Below the pieces are notes generated by a model, which was given only the letters and a program-made list of their open reading frames with translations, was not told the origin of the DNA and ran no database searches. This document shows positions 34,584 to 44,892 of a DNA stretch of 64,000 nt, piece by piece. The position numbers and the translations under genes were made by a program. Numbering within the stretch: the stretch's first letter is position 1; the number at the start of each line of letters is the position of its first letter. The stretch comes from Pseudomonas brenneri (GTDB lineage: Bacteria > Pseudomonadota > Gammaproteobacteria > Pseudomonadales > Pseudomonadaceae). Location of the stretch: contig NZ_VFIL01000005.1 of NCBI RefSeq assembly GCF_007858285.1, positions 372,001-436,000 on the forward strand, in the 5' to 3' direction.

Positions 34584-36971
34584 TTAGAACGTCTGGCCGA
34601 GGGAAAATTGGAAAATCTGGGTTTCAGCGTTATCCGGTTTCTTGATCGGCATCGCCAAGGCGAAGCTCAATGGACCCAGGGCAGTAATCCAGGTCACACC
34701 TACACCCACGGAACTGGCCAGGTTACTCAGGCTGACATCGTTGCACTGAGTGTTGGACTTGATACCCGATGGGTTCCGGACCTGCTCGCACTTGGAGTCG
34801 AATACGTTACCCACATCCCAGAAGACCGAAGTACGCAGGGAACGCTGATCCTTGACGAATGGCAGCGGGAACAGAATTTCCGCACCACCTTGAATCAATA
34901 CGTTACCACCGAACGGCAGCGGGTCGTTGTCGGAGTCAGCTACGGTGCCGGTATTACCGGTAATGCCAACACCACGGCTCGGCGTACCACGAGGGCCCAG
35001 GGTGCTGTCCTTGAAACCACGTACCGAGTTGAAGCCACCCGCGTAGTAGTTCTCGTAGAACGGCAGGCCATCAGTCGAACCGTAGCCATCACCATAGCCC
35101 AACTCCGTGTGCAGGCGCATGGTGTAGTTATCGCTCAACGGCGTGAACAACTGGCCACGGTAGTCGAGCTTGAAGAACGACAGGTCGCTACCTGGGGTGG
35201 TGGCTTCCAGGGTCAGGCTCTGGGAGTGACCACGGGTGGCCAGCACGCCTTTGTTCAGGGTGGACTCGGACCAACCGGCCGAGGCCTTGAAGTTGAGGAA
35301 CTTGTCACCTTCACGGCGGGTGAAGTCGAAGATCTCGTCCACGGTGTAGACACCGGTCTTGATTTCATCCTGCTGCGCGGTCAGGCCGAAGGTCAGACGC
35401 GAGGTCTCACTGATCGGGTAGCCCACGTTGACACCGGCACCCAGGCTGTCGATCGCATAGCTTGCAACGTCGACGTCGAGGTCTTTGTAGTCGGTGGTGC
35501 GATAGAAGGCGTTGTAGCCCAGGCTCACGCCATCAGCAGTCCAGTAGGGGTCCACATAACCGAAGTTGTAGCGGCTCTGGTATTCGCTGCGGGTCAGGCC
35601 GATGGAAACCTTGTTACCGGTACCCAGGAAGTTGTTCTGGGTAATCGAGCCACCGAGGATCAGGCCGGCACTCTGTGCAAAACCGACGCTGGCGGTGATC
35701 GAACCGGACGCTTGCTCTTCCACGGCGTAGTTCACGTCAACCTGGTCATCCACACCCGGTACAGCCGGGGTCTCGACGTTGACTTCCTTGAAGAAGCCCA
35801 GACGCTCAAGACGGGTCTTGGACTGGTCGATCAGGTAGGTCGAAGCCCAGCCACCTTCCATCTGGCGCATTTCACGACGCAGCACTTCGTCCTCGGACTT
35901 GGTGTTGCCACGGAAGTTGATGCGGTTGACGTAGGCACGCTTGCCCGGATCGACGACAAAGGTGATGTCCACGGTATGGTCATCATCATGGGAGGTCGGC
36001 ACGCCGTTGACGTTGGCGAAGGTATAGCCTTCGTTGCCCAGGCGACGGGTGATCAGTTCGGAGGTGGTGGTCATCAGCTTGCGCGAGAACACCTGGTCCT
36101 TCTCGACCAGCAGCAGGGACTTGACCTGGTCTTCAGGCACTTTCAGGTCGCCGCTGAGCTTCACGTCACGTACGCGGTACTTCTCGCCTTCGTTGACGTT
36201 GACGGTGATGTAGACGTGTTTCTTGTCCGGCGTGATGGACACCTGGGTCGAAGCGATATCCATGTTGATATAGCCACGGTCCAGGTAGTAGGAGCGCAGA
36301 CGCTCCAGGTCACCGGAGAGTTTTTCACGAGCGTACTTGTCGTCGTTCTTGAAGAACGACAGCCAGTTGGTGGTCTTGAGTTCGAACAGGTCGATCAGGT
36401 CTTCGTCGGCGAACTTGGTGTTGCCCACCACGTTGATGTGCTGGATCGCCGCCACGGTGCCTTCGTTGATGTTGACCTTCAGGCCGACACGGTTGCGCGG
36501 CTGCGGTACCACTTCGGTTTCCACGGAAGCGGAGTAACGGCCCTGGGCAACATACTGACGTTGCAGCTCGTTACGTACGCCTTCGAGGGTGGCACGCTGG
36601 AAGATCTCGCCTTCGGCCAGGCCGGATTGCTTGAGACCCTTCATCAAGTCTTCAGTGGAGATCGCCTTGTTGCCTTCGATCTCGATACTGGCGACAGAAG
36701 GCCGCTCCACGACAGTGATGACCAGGACGTTGCCTTCACGACCCAGTTGGATATCTTGAAAGAAGCCGGTTTTGAACAGCGCACGAGTGGATTCCACCAG
36801 GCGACGGTCGTCAGCCTGTTCCCCAACGTTCAACGGCAAGGCGCCAAACACGCTACCCGCGGAAACCCGCTGGAGGCCGTTGACGCGAATATCGGAGATG
36901 GTGAAGGACTCGGCGTGAACTTCGGCGATCATCAATACGGTGAGAACCGCAGTTAGCAGCAGACGTTTCAT
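34584..36971 (-). CDS. bamA: Outer-membrane protein assembly factor BamA
   Basis: 795 residues from MKRLLLTAVLTVLMIAEVHA (signal peptide 1-20). Five POTRA domains (about 22-420) are followed by a 16-strand barrel. The conserved VRGF of loop 6 is at 650-653, and the chain ends in the aromatic FSLGQTF signal. It inserts beta-barrel proteins into the outer membrane. The start at 36971 is chosen for the signal peptide. It lies between rseP and skp, the universal gammaproteobacterial order. Confidence 0.98.
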   Translation of the reverse strand: MKRLLLTAVLTVLMIAEVHAESFTISDIRVNGLQRVSAGSVFGALPLNVGEQADDRRLVESTRALFKTGFFQDIQLGREGNVLVITVVERPSVASIEIEGNKAISTEDLMKGLKQSGLAEGEIFQRATLEGVRNELQRQYVAQGRYSASVETEVVPQPRNRVGLKVNINEGTVAAIQHINVVGNTKFADEDLIDLFELKTTNWLSFFKNDDKYAREKLSGDLERLRSYYLDRGYINMDIASTQVSITPDKKHVYITVNVNEGEKYRVRDVKLSGDLKVPEDQVKSLLLVEKDQVFSRKLMTTTSELITRRLGNEGYTFANVNGVPTSHDDDHTVDITFVVDPGKRAYVNRINFRGNTKSEDEVLRREMRQMEGGWASTYLIDQSKTRLERLGFFKEVNVETPAVPGVDDQVDVNYAVEEQASGSITASVGFAQSAGLILGGSITQNNFLGTGNKVSIGLTRSEYQSRYNFGYVDPYWTADGVSLGYNAFYRTTDYKDLDVDVASYAIDSLGAGVNVGYPISETSRLTFGLTAQQDEIKTGVYTVDEIFDFTRREGDKFLNFKASAGWSESTLNKGVLATRGHSQSLTLEATTPGSDLSFFKLDYRGQLFTPLSDNYTMRLHTELGYGDGYGSTDGLPFYENYYAGGFNSVRGFKDSTLGPRGTPSRGVGITGNTGTVADSDNDPLPFGGNVLIQGGAEILFPLPFVKDQRSLRTSVFWDVGNVFDSKCEQVRNPSGIKSNTQCNDVSLSNLASSVGVGVTWITALGPLSFALAMPIKKPDNAETQIFQFSLGQTF

Positions 36972-37045
36972 GAAGTCCTTTCTTATTCCAACTGGCAATA
37001 AACAAACTGCCGCAAAATGCGGCAGATTCGCAATTCAGCGAAGCG

Positions 37046-38398
37046 TTACAGTCGTCCCAGATCGTTGACCAAGGCTAACAACATCACCCCGACCACCAAA
37101 CTGATACCGATCTGTATCCCCCAACCCTGCACCCGATCCGACAAGGGGCGACCACGCACCCACTCGACGAGATAAAACAACAGATGCCCCCCATCCAATA
37201 CTGGAATGGGCAACAAATTCAGAACCCCAAGGCTAATACTCAGATAAGCCAGGAAATTCAGGAAATCAGCAACACCCGACTGGGCAGAAGCGCCCGCCAC
37301 TTTAGCAATGGTTATCGGTCCACTCAAGTTTTTTACCGAGAGCTCGCCGAACAACATTTTCTTCAGGGAATCGAGGGTCAGCACACTCATGGTCCAAGTG
37401 CGTCGCGCGCCCTCGCCAATGGCTGCCAACGGCCCGAAACTGACCTCCCTCACCATCGATGGCGGCCATTCGACACCTTTGACCCCGGCGCCCAGATACC
37501 CGCCGGCCGCCTTGGCCTCCCCACGCACCGCAAGCGTGACAGGGACGTCGATTTGAGCACCATCGCGCTCAACTTTCAGCACAATTTTCGTATCAGGACG
37601 TACACGAACCAGATCGACCACTTGCTGCCAGTCACCCAGTGCCTGGCCATCCAGGGCCAGCAAGCGGTCGCCGGTCTTCAGGCCGGCAGCCTGGGCTGGG
37701 CCCTTGGGATCGAGTTCTGCCAATACTGGCGGCAGTGCCGGGCGCCACGGACGAATGCCCAGGGACTTGATCGGATCAGGCTCGTCGGCGCCCTTGAGCC
37801 ACTTGTCCAGCACCAGTTCACGCGGTGTCTCGGCTGTCGAGTCCTGCTCGCGCACCACCAGTTGCACCGTGCCGCTTTCGCCCAGGCGCCGGACCAATTG
37901 CAGATTGACCGCGCCCCAACCCGTGGTCGGCTCACCATCAATGGCAACGATTTCCTGGCCGGCGCTCAATCCGGCCTTGGCGGCAATACTGCCCGCCTCG
38001 ACCGCACCGATGACCGGGCGCACCTGCTGGCTGCCCAGCATGGCCAGGACCCAGAAGAACACCATGGCCAGCAGGAAGTTGGCGATCGGACCAGCCGCCA
38101 CGATGGCGATACGCTGACGGACGGTCTTGCGGTTAAAGGATTGATCCAGTTGATCAGCCGGCACTTCGCCTTCGCGCTCGTCGAGCATCTTGACGTAGCC
38201 GCCCAGGGGAATGGCTGCAATCACGAATTCGGTGCCGCGCCGGTCATGCCAGCGCAGCAGCGGCATACCAAAGCCCACGGAGAAGCGCAGGACCTTGACG
38301 CCACAACGGCGCGCCACCCAGAAATGACCAAATTCGTGGAAAGTGACCAGCACACCCAGAGCAACCAGGGTGCCGACAATCATATAGAGCGCACTCAT
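37046..38398 (-). CDS. rseP: Site-2 protease RseP (MucP)
   Basis: 450 residues, inner-membrane zinc protease. The HExxH is His21-Glu22-His25 in TFHEFGHFWVARR. Two PDZ domains occupy the periplasmic middle (about 115-310). The second active-site motif is LLPIPVLDGGHLLFY. It cuts the anti-sigma factor (MucA/RseA) after a site-1 cut, releasing AlgU/sigma-E. It sits between dxr and bamA. Confidence 0.97.
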   Translation of the reverse strand: MSALYMIVGTLVALGVLVTFHEFGHFWVARRCGVKVLRFSVGFGMPLLRWHDRRGTEFVIAAIPLGGYVKMLDEREGEVPADQLDQSFNRKTVRQRIAIVAAGPIANFLLAMVFFWVLAMLGSQQVRPVIGAVEAGSIAAKAGLSAGQEIVAIDGEPTTGWGAVNLQLVRRLGESGTVQLVVREQDSTAETPRELVLDKWLKGADEPDPIKSLGIRPWRPALPPVLAELDPKGPAQAAGLKTGDRLLALDGQALGDWQQVVDLVRVRPDTKIVLKVERDGAQIDVPVTLAVRGEAKAAGGYLGAGVKGVEWPPSMVREVSFGPLAAIGEGARRTWTMSVLTLDSLKKMLFGELSVKNLSGPITIAKVAGASAQSGVADFLNFLAYLSISLGVLNLLPIPVLDGGHLLFYLVEWVRGRPLSDRVQGWGIQIGISLVVGVMLLALVNDLGRL

Positions 38399-38433
38399 CT
38401 AATCTCTCCGCATTCCAATCCAGCGCCTGGCGA

Positions 38434-39624
38434 CTAACCCGCGTGACGCTTCAACCATTGCTCGGCCAAGACCCGGGCCTTGGCATCCGCCTCGAACACG
38501 GCGCCCAAATCATTCACGGCAACCACGGGCTCCAGGCTCAAAATTTCCTCGATGATACGCGCGATCTGTGGAAAACGGATGCGTCGATCCAGAAACGCGG
38601 CAACCGCCACCTCATTTGCCGCGTTAAGCATCGCCGGCGCGCTGTTGCCCGCCTCTGCTGCCTCACGCGCCAGGCGCAGGCAAGGGAAGCGCTGCTCATC
38701 CGGCGCTTCGAAATCCAGACGCGCAATGGCAAACAGGTCCAGGGGCGCAACACCGGAGTCGATACGCTCGGGCCAGGCCAGGGCATTGGCGATAGGCGTG
38801 CGCATGTCGGGGTTGCCCAACTGGGCCAGAACCGAACCGTCCACATAATCGACCAGGGAATGAATCACGCTTTGCGGATGAATCACCACCTCGACCTGTT
38901 CAGCCCGGGCATCGAACAACCAGCAGGCCTCGATCAGCTCCAGGCCCTTGTTCATCATGCTCGCCGAATCCACCGAAATCTTGCGCCCCATCGACCAATT
39001 GGGATGAGCACAAGCCTGATCCGGAGAAACGTGCTCCAGTTCAGCCAACGGTGTCTGACGGAACGGGCCGCCGGAGGCGGTCAGCAGGATGCGGCGCACG
39101 CCCACCTGGCTCAGGCCGCGGGCGAAATCGCCAGGCATGCATTGAAAAATCGCGTTGTGCTCGCTGTCCAGCGGCAACAGCACGGCACCGCTCTTGCGCA
39201 CGGCTTGCATAAACAGCGCGCCGGACATGACCAGCGCTTCTTTATTGGCCAACAGGATCTTCTTGCCAGCATCGACCGCCGCAAGGGTTGGACGCAAGCC
39301 GGCGGCGCCGACAATGGCCGCGACCACGGTATCCACTTCAGAAGCGGCAGACACCTGGCACAAGCCCTCCTCGCCGACCAGCACCTGGGTCGACAACCCT
39401 GCTGCCCGCAGATCATCCTGCAAGCCACGAGCAGCAACGGCATCCGGTACCACTGCGAACTGCGGCACATGCCGAACGCACAGCGCCAACAGCTCGCTCA
39501 AGCGACTGAAGCCGGTCAGGGCAAACACCTGATAGCGCTCAGGGTGACGGGCAATCACATCCAGCGTGCTCAACCCGACCGAGCCAGTGGCCCCCAGCAC
39601 GGTAACCTGCTGCAAGCGGCTCAC
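38434..39624 (-). CDS. dxr: 1-deoxy-D-xylulose 5-phosphate reductoisomerase
   Basis: 396 residues from a GTG start ([17 protein letters not shown]). This GTG overlaps the cdsA stop in a GTGA; an ATG five codons earlier adds non-conserved residues. The NADPH fold is at the N-terminus; metal and substrate sites lie in [19 protein letters not shown] and [18 protein letters not shown]. It commits to the MEP isoprenoid pathway. Also named ispC. Confidence 0.97.
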   Translation of the reverse strand: MSRLQQVTVLGATGSVGLSTLDVIARHPERYQVFALTGFSRLSELLALCVRHVPQFAVVPDAVAARGLQDDLRAAGLSTQVLVGEEGLCQVSAASEVDTVVAAIVGAAGLRPTLAAVDAGKKILLANKEALVMSGALFMQAVRKSGAVLLPLDSEHNAIFQCMPGDFARGLSQVGVRRILLTASGGPFRQTPLAELEHVSPDQACAHPNWSMGRKISVDSASMMNKGLELIEACWLFDARAEQVEVVIHPQSVIHSLVDYVDGSVLAQLGNPDMRTPIANALAWPERIDSGVAPLDLFAIARLDFEAPDEQRFPCLRLAREAAEAGNSAPAMLNAANEVAVAAFLDRRIRFPQIARIIEEILSLEPVVAVNDLGAVFEADAKARVLAEQWLKRHAG

Positions 39625-40427
39625 GAGGTAGCCATCCACAACAGCACGGCAAAGACCGGGATCGCCGCCGTCAGGCTGTCGATGCGATCCAGCACACCGC
39701 CATGCCCGGGCAGCAAATTACTGCTGTCTTTGATACCTGCCTGGCGCTTGAACATGCTTTCGGTGAGGTCGCCGACCACCGAGATCAGCACCACCACTGC
39801 CGCCGCAATCAGCGCCAGAAGTATCTGTTTGACGCTCCAATCACGTACGACGCCGACAACAGCGGTAATCACCAGTGTCAGCACCAGACCGCCGTACACC
39901 CCTTCCCAGCTCTTGCCGGGACTGACTGCCGGGGCCAGCTTGCGCTTGCCAAAGGCACGGCCGGAGAAGTACGCGCCAATATCCGCGCCCCAGACCAACA
40001 CCATCACCGCCATGATCAACCAGTTACCCAGGGCCATGTGCTTGATATAGACCAGTCCCTGCCAGGCCGGCAGTAGAATCAGCAGACCGATCACCAGCTT
40101 GCAGGCGACGCTGGACCACTGGCCACTGGTACGCGGGTAGGTCAACACCAGGAACGTCGCCAACGCCCACCACAGTACCGCAGCCCCCAGCACCCAAGGG
40201 GCGACATCCGGCAGGATATACATCAGGAACAGCAACAGCGCGACAATGGCGGCGTACACCACACGCGGCAATTGCTCGGCAAACCCTGCCAGGCGTGCCC
40301 ATTCCCAGGCGCCCAAGGTCACGACCAGGCCGATGAACAATGCAAAGCCTGCACCTTCGAGCAGGAAAAACCCGCACAGGGCGATTGGCAACAGGATCAG
40401 TGCCGTGATGATTCGTTGTTTAAGCAT
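39621..40427 (-). CDS. cdsA: Phosphatidate cytidylyltransferase
   Basis: 268 residues with about eight membrane helices. The family signature near the C-terminus is visible as [20 protein letters not shown] followed by [14 protein letters not shown]. It makes CDP-diacylglycerol for all phospholipids. Its ATG overlaps the uppS stop by one base (TAATG). Confidence 0.97.
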   Translation of the reverse strand: MLKQRIITALILLPIALCGFFLLEGAGFALFIGLVVTLGAWEWARLAGFAEQLPRVVYAAIVALLLFLMYILPDVAPWVLGAAVLWWALATFLVLTYPRTSGQWSSVACKLVIGLLILLPAWQGLVYIKHMALGNWLIMAVMVLVWGADIGAYFSGRAFGKRKLAPAVSPGKSWEGVYGGLVLTLVITAVVGVVRDWSVKQILLALIAAAVVVLISVVGDLTESMFKRQAGIKDSSNLLPGHGGVLDRIDSLTAAIPVFAVLLWMATS

Positions 40428-41182
40428 TAAACCCGGGCTCCAGCTTCGATCTGCTCGCTCGTTTTACCGAAGCGACGCTGACGGGAAGCGAAATCGGCCA
40501 GCGCATTGCGCATGGCATCGTGTTTGAAGTCCGGCCAGAACAGGTCGGAGAAGTACAGCTCGGTATAGGCCAACTGCCACAACAGGAAGTTGCTGATGCG
40601 GTGTTCGCCACCGGTACGGATGCACAGGTCCGGCAACGGCAGGTCGCCGGTCACCAGGCAGGTTTGCAACAACTCGGGCGTGATGTCTTCCGGGCGCAGA
40701 TGGCCGGCCTGCACTTCACGCGCCAGGCGCTGTGCAGCCTGGGCGATATCCCATTGGCCACCATAATTGGCGGCGATTTGCAGGACGAAGCGGTTGCTGC
40801 CAGCCGTGATTGCCTCGGCTTCACGCATGGCCGCCTGCAGTTCCGGATGGAACCGCGAGCGGTCGCCGATGATGCGCAGGCTGATGTTGTTGTCGTTCAG
40901 GCGCTTGGCCTCGCGACGCAAAGCCTTGAAGAACAGGTCCATCAAGGCGCTGACTTCGTCGGCCGGCCGCTGCCAGTTTTCACTGGAGAAGGCAAACAAG
41001 GTCAAGACCTCGACCTTGGCCTCGGCACACACCTCGATCACGGCCCGTACCGCATCGACACCCGCTTTATGCCCGGCAACACCTGGCATAAAGCGTTTCT
41101 TCGCCCAGCGATTATTCCCATCCATGATGATCGCGACATGGCGCGGCACCACAGAGGGTACAGTCTGCTTGGTCTTTTCCAT
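40427..41182 (-). CDS. uppS: Undecaprenyl-diphosphate synthase
   Basis: 251 residues. Catalytic Asp21 is in AIIMDGNNRWAKKR; also GHKAGVDAVR, LFAFSSENWQRP and DLCIRTGGEHRISNFLLWQ. This cis-prenyltransferase makes the C55 carrier for peptidoglycan and O-antigen. It lies between frr and cdsA, as in most proteobacteria. Confidence 0.97.
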   Translation of the reverse strand: MEKTKQTVPSVVPRHVAIIMDGNNRWAKKRFMPGVAGHKAGVDAVRAVIEVCAEAKVEVLTLFAFSSENWQRPADEVSALMDLFFKALRREAKRLNDNNISLRIIGDRSRFHPELQAAMREAEAITAGSNRFVLQIAANYGGQWDIAQAAQRLAREVQAGHLRPEDITPELLQTCLVTGDLPLPDLCIRTGGEHRISNFLLWQLAYTELYFSDLFWPDFKHDAMRNALADFASRQRRFGKTSEQIEAGARV

Positions 41183-41199
41183 GAAGGCGTCCTGACCCC

Positions 41200-41757
41200 T
41201 TATACGGCCATCAGGTCCTTTTCTTTCTCTTCCGTGGCCTTGGTGATCTGGGCCTCGGCGTCCTTGGTCAGCTTGTCGATATCGGCGACGGCACGGCGCT
41301 CTTCGTCTTCGCTGATTTCCTTGTCCTTGACCAGCTTCTTCAGGTCACCCAGGGCATCACGACGGATGTTGCGCACGGCAACACGGGCATCTTCAGCCGC
41401 GCTGCGCGCCTGCTTGGTGAAGCCCTTGCGGGTTTCTTCAGTCAGGGCAGGCATGGAGATCAGCAGCAACTCACCCAGGTTGGTTGGGTTGAGGTTCAGG
41501 CCAGCGCTCTGGATCGCCTTGTCGACAGCGGCCAGCATGTTGCGCTCGAACGCCACGACCTGCAGGGTCCGGGAGTCCTTGACGGTAACGTTGGCAACGC
41601 CGCTCAGCGGGGTATCGGAGCCGTAGTAAGGCACCATCACGCTACCCAGGATGCTTGGGTGGGCCTTGCCGGTACGAATCTGGCCAAATGCGTGGGCCAG
41701 AGACTCCAGGGATTTTTGCATACGCGCCTGGGCGTCTTTCTTGATTTCGTTGATCAT
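41200..41757 (-). CDS. frr: Ribosome recycling factor
   Basis: 185 residues, standard length, with the [19 protein letters not shown] start and the conserved [21 protein letters not shown] helix. With EF-G it splits post-termination ribosomes. Its ATG overlaps the pyrH stop by 4 bases. Confidence 0.98.
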   Translation of the reverse strand: MINEIKKDAQARMQKSLESLAHAFGQIRTGKAHPSILGSVMVPYYGSDTPLSGVANVTVKDSRTLQVVAFERNMLAAVDKAIQSAGLNLNPTNLGELLLISMPALTEETRKGFTKQARSAAEDARVAVRNIRRDALGDLKKLVKDKEISEDEERRAVADIDKLTKDAEAQITKATEEKEKDLMAV

Positions 41758-42497
41758 TGTTCGCCTTCCTCGATCAGAGTCCCTTCTGCGCCGCCGTGTA
41801 CGATATTCAGCAGGGCGCCGGGCTTGTTCATGTTAAATACGCGCAGCGGCATCTTGTGGTCGCGGCACAGGCAGATTGCCGTCAGATCCATCACGCCCAG
41901 CTTGCGATCCAGCACTTCATCATAAGTCAGATGATCGAACTTCTCGGCATGCGGGTCCTTGAATGGATCAGCGGTGTAGACACCATCAACCTTGGTGGCC
42001 TTGAGCACTACGTCGGCATCGATTTCGATGGCGCGCAGGCAGGCAGCAGAGTCGGTGGTAAAGAACGGATTGCCGGTGCCGGCAGCAAAGATCACCACCT
42101 CTTTGGCGTTCAGGTGGCGCATGGCTTTGCGACGATCGTAATGATCGGTCACACCAACCATGGAAATGGCCGACATCACGATGGCCGAGATATTGGCACG
42201 CTCCAGGGCGTCGCGCATGGCCAGGGCGTTCATCACAGTGGCCAGCATGCCCATGTGGTCGCCGGTGACCCGATCCATGCCAGCAGCACTGAGCGCTGCG
42301 CCACGGAACAGGTTGCCCCCCCCAATCACCAGGCCGACCTGGACACCGATGCCGACCAGTTGGCCGACTTCCAGTGCCATGCGGTCAAGCACCTTGGGAT
42401 CGATCCCGAACTCTTCCGAGCCCATCAGGGCCTCGCCGCTAAGCTTGAGTAGAATGCGTTTATAGCGAGCCTGATAACCACTGCCCTGCTGAGCCAT
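41754..42497 (-). CDS. pyrH: UMP kinase
   Basis: 247 residues, hexameric amino-acid-kinase fold. [39 protein letters not shown] and [16 protein letters not shown] are diagnostic. It phosphorylates UMP with ATP. It follows tsf after a 211-base gap that holds the tsf terminator. Confidence 0.98.
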   Translation of the reverse strand: MAQQGSGYQARYKRILLKLSGEALMGSEEFGIDPKVLDRMALEVGQLVGIGVQVGLVIGGGNLFRGAALSAAGMDRVTGDHMGMLATVMNALAMRDALERANISAIVMSAISMVGVTDHYDRRKAMRHLNAKEVVIFAAGTGNPFFTTDSAACLRAIEIDADVVLKATKVDGVYTADPFKDPHAEKFDHLTYDEVLDRKLGVMDLTAICLCRDHKMPLRVFNMNKPGALLNIVHGGAEGTLIEEGEQ

Positions 42498-42650
42498 TGC
42501 GAATCTCTCCTGCGGCGTATTTTTAAAAAATTCTTGGCGAGCCGTTTACGGCTTGCGTTCACTCTAGCTGGACGCTGTCACAGCGCCATCGGAACACGGC
42601 TTTGTAAGCCAGTTCCAAAGGGAAGCCAAATAAAATTGAACATCCCATTT

Positions 42651-42684
42651 GAAAAGAGGCTGCGCGCGTGAGCGGGCAGCCTCT
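42651..42684 (-). terminator. Intrinsic terminator after tsf
   Basis: On the minus strand, stem AGAGGCTGC/GCAGCCTCT (42676-42684 with 42655-42663), 12-base loop, then a short T-run. It lies 24 bases after the tsf stop and before pyrH. Confidence 0.85.
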
Positions 42685-42708
42685 CTTGGGCGACAGTTGA
42701 AAACTGTC

Positions 42709-43572
42709 TTACTGCTTGGCGGCAGCCAGCTGGGCAGCAACTTCTTCAGCGAAGTTGTCGACCGGCTTCTCGATGCCGTCGCCTACTTTGAAGTAGGTGA
42801 AGGAAACGATTTCAGCACCGGCTTTCTTGGCCAGTTCGCCAACCTTGATTTCAGGGTTCTTGACGAACGCCTGCTCAACCAGGCTTGCTTCAGCCAGGAA
42901 CTTGCTGATACGGCCTTTGACCATGTTCTCAACAATGTTTTCTGGCTTGCCTTTGATTTTTTCTTCGTTCAGCTGCAGGAACACAGCTTTTTCGCGCTCG
43001 ATCGCTTCGGCAGAAACTTCCGAAGGCAGCAGGAACTCAGGGTTGCTGGCCGCTACGTGCATAGCGATGTCTTTGGCCAGCTCAACGTTGCCGCCCTTGA
43101 GGACAACTGCAACACCGATCTTGTTACCGTGCAGGTAACCACCAACAACATCACCTTCAACACGTACCAGGCGACGGATGTTGACGTTTTCGCCAACCTT
43201 GCCGACCAGTACCAGGCGATCGGCTTCTTGAGCGGCGATCAGCGGAGCGGCGTCAGTCAGTTTGTCGGCGAACGCTTTTTCAACGCTAGCAGCAACAAAT
43301 GCCTTGAAGTCGTCCTGCAGGGCCAGGAAGTCGGTCTGCGAGTTCACTTCCAGCAGAACGGCGGACTTGCCGTCTTCTTTCAGAGCGATAGCGCCTTCAG
43401 CAGCGACGTTGCCTGCTTTCTTGGCAGCCTTGATCGCGCCCGAAGCACGCATGTCATCAATGGCTTTTTCGATGTCGCCGTCAGCCTTTTCCAGGGCTTT
43501 CTTGCAATCCATCATGCCTTCGCCAGTACGCTCACGCAGTTCTTTAACCAACGCTGCAGTAATTGCTGCCAT
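42709..43572 (-). CDS. tsf: Elongation factor Ts
   Basis: 287 residues from MAAITAALVKELRERTGEGMMDCKKAL; a longer frame to 43605 adds 11 non-conserved residues. The QTDFLALQDDF segment (the TDFV-like EF-Tu contact) is present. It recycles EF-Tu GDP to GTP. It follows rpsB with a terminator-like hairpin between, and is closed by an intrinsic terminator. Confidence 0.98.
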   Translation of the reverse strand: MAAITAALVKELRERTGEGMMDCKKALEKADGDIEKAIDDMRASGAIKAAKKAGNVAAEGAIALKEDGKSAVLLEVNSQTDFLALQDDFKAFVAASVEKAFADKLTDAAPLIAAQEADRLVLVGKVGENVNIRRLVRVEGDVVGGYLHGNKIGVAVVLKGGNVELAKDIAMHVAASNPEFLLPSEVSAEAIEREKAVFLQLNEEKIKGKPENIVENMVKGRISKFLAEASLVEQAFVKNPEIKVGELAKKAGAEIVSFTYFKVGDGIEKPVDNFAEEVAAQLAAAKQ

Positions 43573-43712
43573 TTTCAAATTCCTCTTGGATAGGTTTTCA
43601 ACCATTCCACCCGACTTGTACGGGCGTTCAATTCTTCCCGAACCACCCTTGTTAACCGCTGCACGTTACAGATGCTGTAGCTGTGCCGCTCACAAATGGT
43701 TTTCGAGGTGGC

Positions 43713-43737
43713 AAAAAGGGGGCCAAGCCCCCTTTTT
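43713..43737 (-). terminator. Terminator-like hairpin between rpsB and tsf
   Basis: A 10-base stem AAAAAGGGGG/CCCCCTTTTT with a 5-base loop, whose A/T ends give a T-run in the minus direction. It starts 28 bases after the rpsB stop, within the rpsB-tsf operon, and likely lets only part of transcription pass into tsf. The symmetric A/T arms could act in both directions. Confidence 0.8.
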
Positions 43738-43765
43738 GCTTACTGAGTCAACGCCAGGGCGTCAA

Positions 43766-44506
43766 TTACTCAGCTGCAGCGACCGGTGCTTCTTCAGCAG
43801 CGAACTCTACGGTGCCGCCGCCAACATTGTTGCGGCCACGGATTACAGCGTCAGCCATCGAACCCATGTACAGCTGGATAGCGCGGATTGCGTCATCGTT
43901 GCCTGGGATGATGTAGTCAACGCCTTCCGGGCTGCTGTTGGTATCGACTACGCCGATAACCGGGATGCCCAGCTTGTTGGCTTCGGTGATCGCGATGCGC
44001 TCGTGATCAACGTCGATAACGAACAGTGCGTCAGGCAGACCGCCCATGTCCTTGATACCACCCAGGGAACGATCGAGCTTTTCCAGGTCACGGGAGCGCA
44101 TCAGCGCTTCTTTCTTGGTCAGCTTGGCGAAAGTACCGTCTTCGGCTTGCACTTCAAGGTCACGCAGACGCTTGATGGAAGCACGGATGGTTTTGAAGTT
44201 GGTCAGCATGCCGCCCAACCAGCGGTGATCGACGTACGGCGAACCGCAACGTGCTGCTTCTTCAGCAACGATCTTGCCAGCGGAACGCTTGGTGCCGACG
44301 AACAGAATCTTGTTTTTGCCCTGGGCCAGGCGCTCTACGAAAGTCAGAGCTTCGTTGAACATTGGCAGGGTTTTTTCAAGGTTGATAATGTGGATCTTGT
44401 TACGCGCGCCGAAAATGTACTTACCCATTTTCGGGTTCCAGTAACGGGTCTGGTGACCGAAGTGCACACCGGCCTTCAGCATATCGCGCATGTTGACTTG
44501 GGACAT
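43766..44506 (-). CDS. rpsB: 30S ribosomal protein S2
   Basis: 246 residues. [27 protein letters not shown], the [14 protein letters not shown] block and [15 protein letters not shown] are S2 signatures. Standard length; the Ala/Glu-rich tail is typical of Pseudomonas. An extended -10 promoter and a leader of about 135 bases precede it; rpsB leaders are known sites of S2 feedback control in gammaproteobacteria. Confidence 0.98.
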   Translation of the reverse strand: MSQVNMRDMLKAGVHFGHQTRYWNPKMGKYIFGARNKIHIINLEKTLPMFNEALTFVERLAQGKNKILFVGTKRSAGKIVAEEAARCGSPYVDHRWLGGMLTNFKTIRASIKRLRDLEVQAEDGTFAKLTKKEALMRSRDLEKLDRSLGGIKDMGGLPDALFVIDVDHERIAITEANKLGIPVIGVVDTNSSPEGVDYIIPGNDDAIRAIQLYMGSMADAVIRGRNNVGGGTVEFAAEEAPVAAAE

Positions 44507-44892
44507 GATAGTTCCTTAATAAGTCGGGTTTGGCCTCCACGTATCCCAATGACCAACCAGCGGCATCAAGGCCTCCGGCACCCAGGTCATCGTGTCGACA
44601 CGTGTGTGGATTTAAGCTTTGCGGGGTATCCCCGGAAAGCGGCGCATTTTATACCACAGCAACGACAAAAACGAAACCCGCAATCGCACTTACCTCCCGT
44701 CGTCGCCACCCAAGCCATTGAATCGGGTGAAAATACCCACACCTAATAGAGAGAAGCGATAGCCAGACACTCATGGTTTGCACCTTGCGTCTGTTAGAAT
44801 CGCGTTTTTTGGGCTTGTGCGAACGTTGCACCTTTTTGTCGCACGCCCGTAAACCGTACTGATTTCAGCGCGTCGCGCTAGAGAGAGCCTGT
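44507..44892. other. 386-base divergent region between rpsB and map
   Basis: No gene is supported. The rpsB side has a promoter (44648-44676) and a leader of about 135 bases containing GGGG-ATA-CCCC and a GTGTCGACAC palindrome that could take part in S2 autoregulation. The map side has a TAGAAT that could be a -10 at 44795-44800, but no good -35 was found at normal spacing. Confidence 0.6.
44648..44676 (-). promoter_or_regulatory. Extended -10 promoter of rpsB
   Basis: On the minus strand, -10 TATAAA (44648-44653) preceded by TGG, giving an extended TGn -10, with a poor -35 TTTCGT (44671-44676) at 17-base spacing. Transcription would start about 135 bases before the rpsB ATG. Confidence 0.5.

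Noticed and set aside
34083..36956. 957-residue open frame antisense to skp-bamA
   Set aside because: It spans two genuine genes and their gap, with repetitive Gly/Val/Asp composition typical of an antisense frame.
44530..44831. Short frames on both strands in the rpsB/map gap
   Set aside because: They overlap the rpsB promoter and leader, lack ribosome sites and show no protein-like pattern.
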